Below are positions 61,956-64,000 of a stretch of 64,000 nucleotides of DNA, piece after piece. This DNA comes from Tachypleus tridentatus (lineage: Eukaryota > Arthropoda > Merostomata > Xiphosura > Limulidae): positions 154,833,290 through 154,897,289 of the forward strand of contig NC_134834.1 of the NCBI RefSeq assembly GCF_004210375.1, read 5' to 3'. Numbering within the stretch: the stretch's first letter is position 1; each line of letters begins with the position of its first letter. The notes below the pieces were generated by a model. The model was given only the letters and a program-made list of their open reading frames with translations. It was not told the DNA's origin and ran no database searches. Made by a program: the position numbers and the translations under genes.

Positions 61956-63229
61956 CTGCATTATAACAACAATTATAACAGCAGAAAATATTTAGATTCT
62001 AATTACCTAAGTTCATTTTACATTTCAAACAAGATCCTTTTGAATTAAAGTAATAAATTATGACAAAATAACCTTAGCAATGTCCACAACAACTTTTACC
62101 AGTTACAAAACCACTAATTCCTATCTTAGAAATACCTGTATCAAAGCATCATTAATAAGTATTTAATGTCACATATTCTTAATCCACAAACTTTTATCCC
62201 TGCAAGTACATCAGTTTTATAAATTAACTTTTCACTTTTATTACACTAAAATTTTGCTGTTGTTGTCATTATATATGAAAAATTAGTTAGTCTATATACC
62301 CTTGTTTATCAATAGGAAAAATGTTTACTTTCTTTTTATAAACCTAGGTGTCTCATTTGGCATTCCAATTTTAGCAGGATATTTTCATCATTCTTTTATT
62401 ATCAAAAAACAATCTCATAACTTATCTCAAACTGACTAACAAACATTTAAATTCTAGAGTTCTCTGCAATCTTACTTTTAAAATGCCTCTTAAAAATACC
62501 AATTACTGTAAATTATAACATTCAAAATTCTTCTGAATTCCACTATTAGCAATAATGCCTAAAATGTACTTCAATCCAGCAGTGACTGATATGAAAATGT
62601 TTTGTAATCCTGAAAATTCTACAATCCTCAATTCAAGCACTAACAATACTTGTAACTCATAAAACCCACCCTAACTCAACCGTTCAGTGTTAACCCAAAT
62701 TACAAATTTCTTGCATTAGAGAAATTTCAGATAAAAAACACTAACCATCCAGAAATAAAATAAGCAACAAAAACAAGAGCCTGTTTTAAATAATAATATA
62801 TATACATATATATTCAAACACAAGTTTATATCAGTGTCAGGTGTCAAAACTAGCAAGTCTGTAGACCCTGCTTAAAACAAGTTCTCTACCAATATCATGC
62901 ATCAAAACTAACAAGTTTTCAAGCTCCACTTAAAATTTGTATCATATATCCAATCTTGCACTTGTCAGTCACCATCAACAGCTTTATATAACTACAAACA
63001 AAATATTTAGGTAGTTAGAAAAAAAAGTGAAGAATTACACAGAAAGTAATTTCATTATCTTTAATGGTTTTGTTGGAAAATATAGACTGAAGTAGAGATT
63101 CAGCTTTATAATAGAATGACAAATCATTACAAAAAATACATAAAATGAAAAATAACATGCAGAAATTAATATCATACACTGAAAAAAGTATTTAGGCACC
63201 ATTATTTTAGCATTTTGTGTGTCAACCCT
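61956..63229 (-). other. PCMT1 intron (part)
   Basis: Begins (minus sense end) at the acceptor next to 61955. No PIMT exon seen up to 64000. Confidence 0.6.
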
Positions 63230-63319
63230 TTGTTTCCTTCACAACTTCAAAGCCTTTATTTTTTTGTTTTTAATTTTGAAATTGGTTCCTAACATTTTTT
63301 TTTTCAAAGATATTCATTT

Positions 63320-63772
63320 TTCAACACACACATCTTCCGAGTTCTGCAATCAACTTTGGTTTCTTTCTTGACAACATAGTAGCCTTCAAATCAATCCATA
63401 ACATCTTTATGAGATTCAAGTCCAAGAGCTGAGGTGACCATACTATATCTGTAATCATCTTTTCAGAAATTCTGCTGCAGACTTTGCAGAATACTTAGGG
63501 CCACGATCCTGCTGGAATATAAACATCCATCCACTAAGCCTTCTAACACTTAGAAACAGATGAGAATTTATTAATATGTTGCAACATTCATATTGCAACA
63601 GGCCATGATCCTGCTGGAATATAAACATCCATCCACTAAGCCTTCTAACACTTAGAAACAGATGAGAATTTATTAATATGTTGCAACATTCATTGGCCCT
63701 TCTACAGTACAAAGGTTGCCAGTACTCAAGGAACAAAAGTAAGTCCAGACCATCACACAATGAACATTTCAA
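63320..63772 (-). pseudogene. Tc1/mariner-like transposase remnant with internal duplication
   Basis: Minus strand frame 63772-63455: YCRRANECCNILINSHL, then GWMFIFQQDRGPKYSAKSAA. FQQD is the block with the second catalytic Asp of Tc1 transposases. Downstream in another frame: WSPQLLDLNLIKMLWIDLKA, equivalent to SPDLNPIENLW, then LSRKKPKLIAEL. The N-terminal DNA-binding region is absent. A 102-bp (34-codon) tandem duplication repeats ECCNILINSHLFLSVRRLSG through FIFQQD. Lies in the PCMT1 intron. Confidence 0.85.
63501..63692. repeat. Tandem duplication, 102-bp period
   Basis: 63501-63602 and 63603-63692 are identical except at one C/T site (CCACGATCCT against CCATGATCCT) over about 90 bp, the C/T being at a CpG. 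Confidence 0.92.
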
Positions 63773-64000
63773 AACATTCTTCTCTTCTCATTCTCCAAAC
63801 ACTTGGTTGCTTTCTTAGTGAAAAAACAAACAAACTTCTAATTTGGATTTTGACTATAAACTTTCAATGGAAAACTTTAATTGCTTTCTTTGATGTATTG
63901 ATTTTAAGAAAGTTTAACAGTTTGATTTTTGTCCATGGGCATTTATACTGTTAAGGTATTCTTGGACTGGTAGCCTGTATATTTCTTTCTTTTTTTTTCA

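Noticed and set aside
61956..64000. Search for upstream PCMT1 exons (SAM-binding segment)
   Set aside because: None found by reading; they are presumed right of the window.

Overview
This is arthropod nuclear DNA, AT-rich, intron-dense and full of decayed mobile elements. I think it is from a horseshoe crab (Limulus/Tachypleus type). That rests on recalling the abundant tRNA-derived SINE found here in at least six copies; it was not searched. There are no operons, CRISPR arrays, rRNA genes or authentic tRNA genes.

Two host genes are recognisable, both on the minus strand. (1) A PPP1R14-family (CPI-17/PHI-1-like) inhibitor of protein phosphatase 1: the first coding exon is at 35183-35425 and the second at 1262-1348. 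They join in phase 0 across an intron of about 33.8 kb that holds most of the left half of the window; the remaining exons lie off the left edge. (2) The terminal coding exon of protein-L-isoaspartate O-methyltransferase (PCMT1-like) at 61763-61955; earlier exons lie off the right edge. Two weaker candidates are an unrecognised run of 50-60 codons followed by a poly(A) signal near 17.1 kb (+), and a TATA-containing possible first exon near 51.5-51.8 kb (-).

Layout. 1-8.4 kb: PPP1R14 exon 2, a minisatellite, two foldback elements and a tiny mariner-type MITE. 8.2-12.3 kb: a ~51-bp minisatellite split by a hAT element, itself split by a second hAT element with perfect 8-bp target duplications. 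14-17.7 kb: a duplicated patch, an unclassified dispersed repeat, SINEs and a ~147-bp tandem repeat. 18.5-20.4 kb: a Jockey-type LINE with a perfect 13-bp target duplication. 26.4-32.0 kb and 40.5-45.3 kb: two minus-strand copies of a second LINE (gag / endonuclease / RT / RNase H). 46.3-47.7 kb: a CR1-like remnant. 53.2-55.1 kb: a minus-strand copy of the first LINE. SINEs lie at 15.0, 17.5, 32.3, 36.1, 36.4, 52.7, 55.1, 55.9 and 57.5 kb. 63.3-63.8 kb: a Tc1-like remnant with an internal 102-bp duplication.

The most interesting signals are not genes. First, the SINEs and the RNase-H-bearing LINE share a 3' tail that can fold into the same hairpin, with compensating stem changes between families, which suggests the LINE machinery mobilises the SINEs. 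Second, CpG density changes in blocks along the window, and the two copies of the same LINE sit in opposite kinds of block and have decayed accordingly, which looks like a germline-methylation footprint. I found no convincing undescribed enzyme system.
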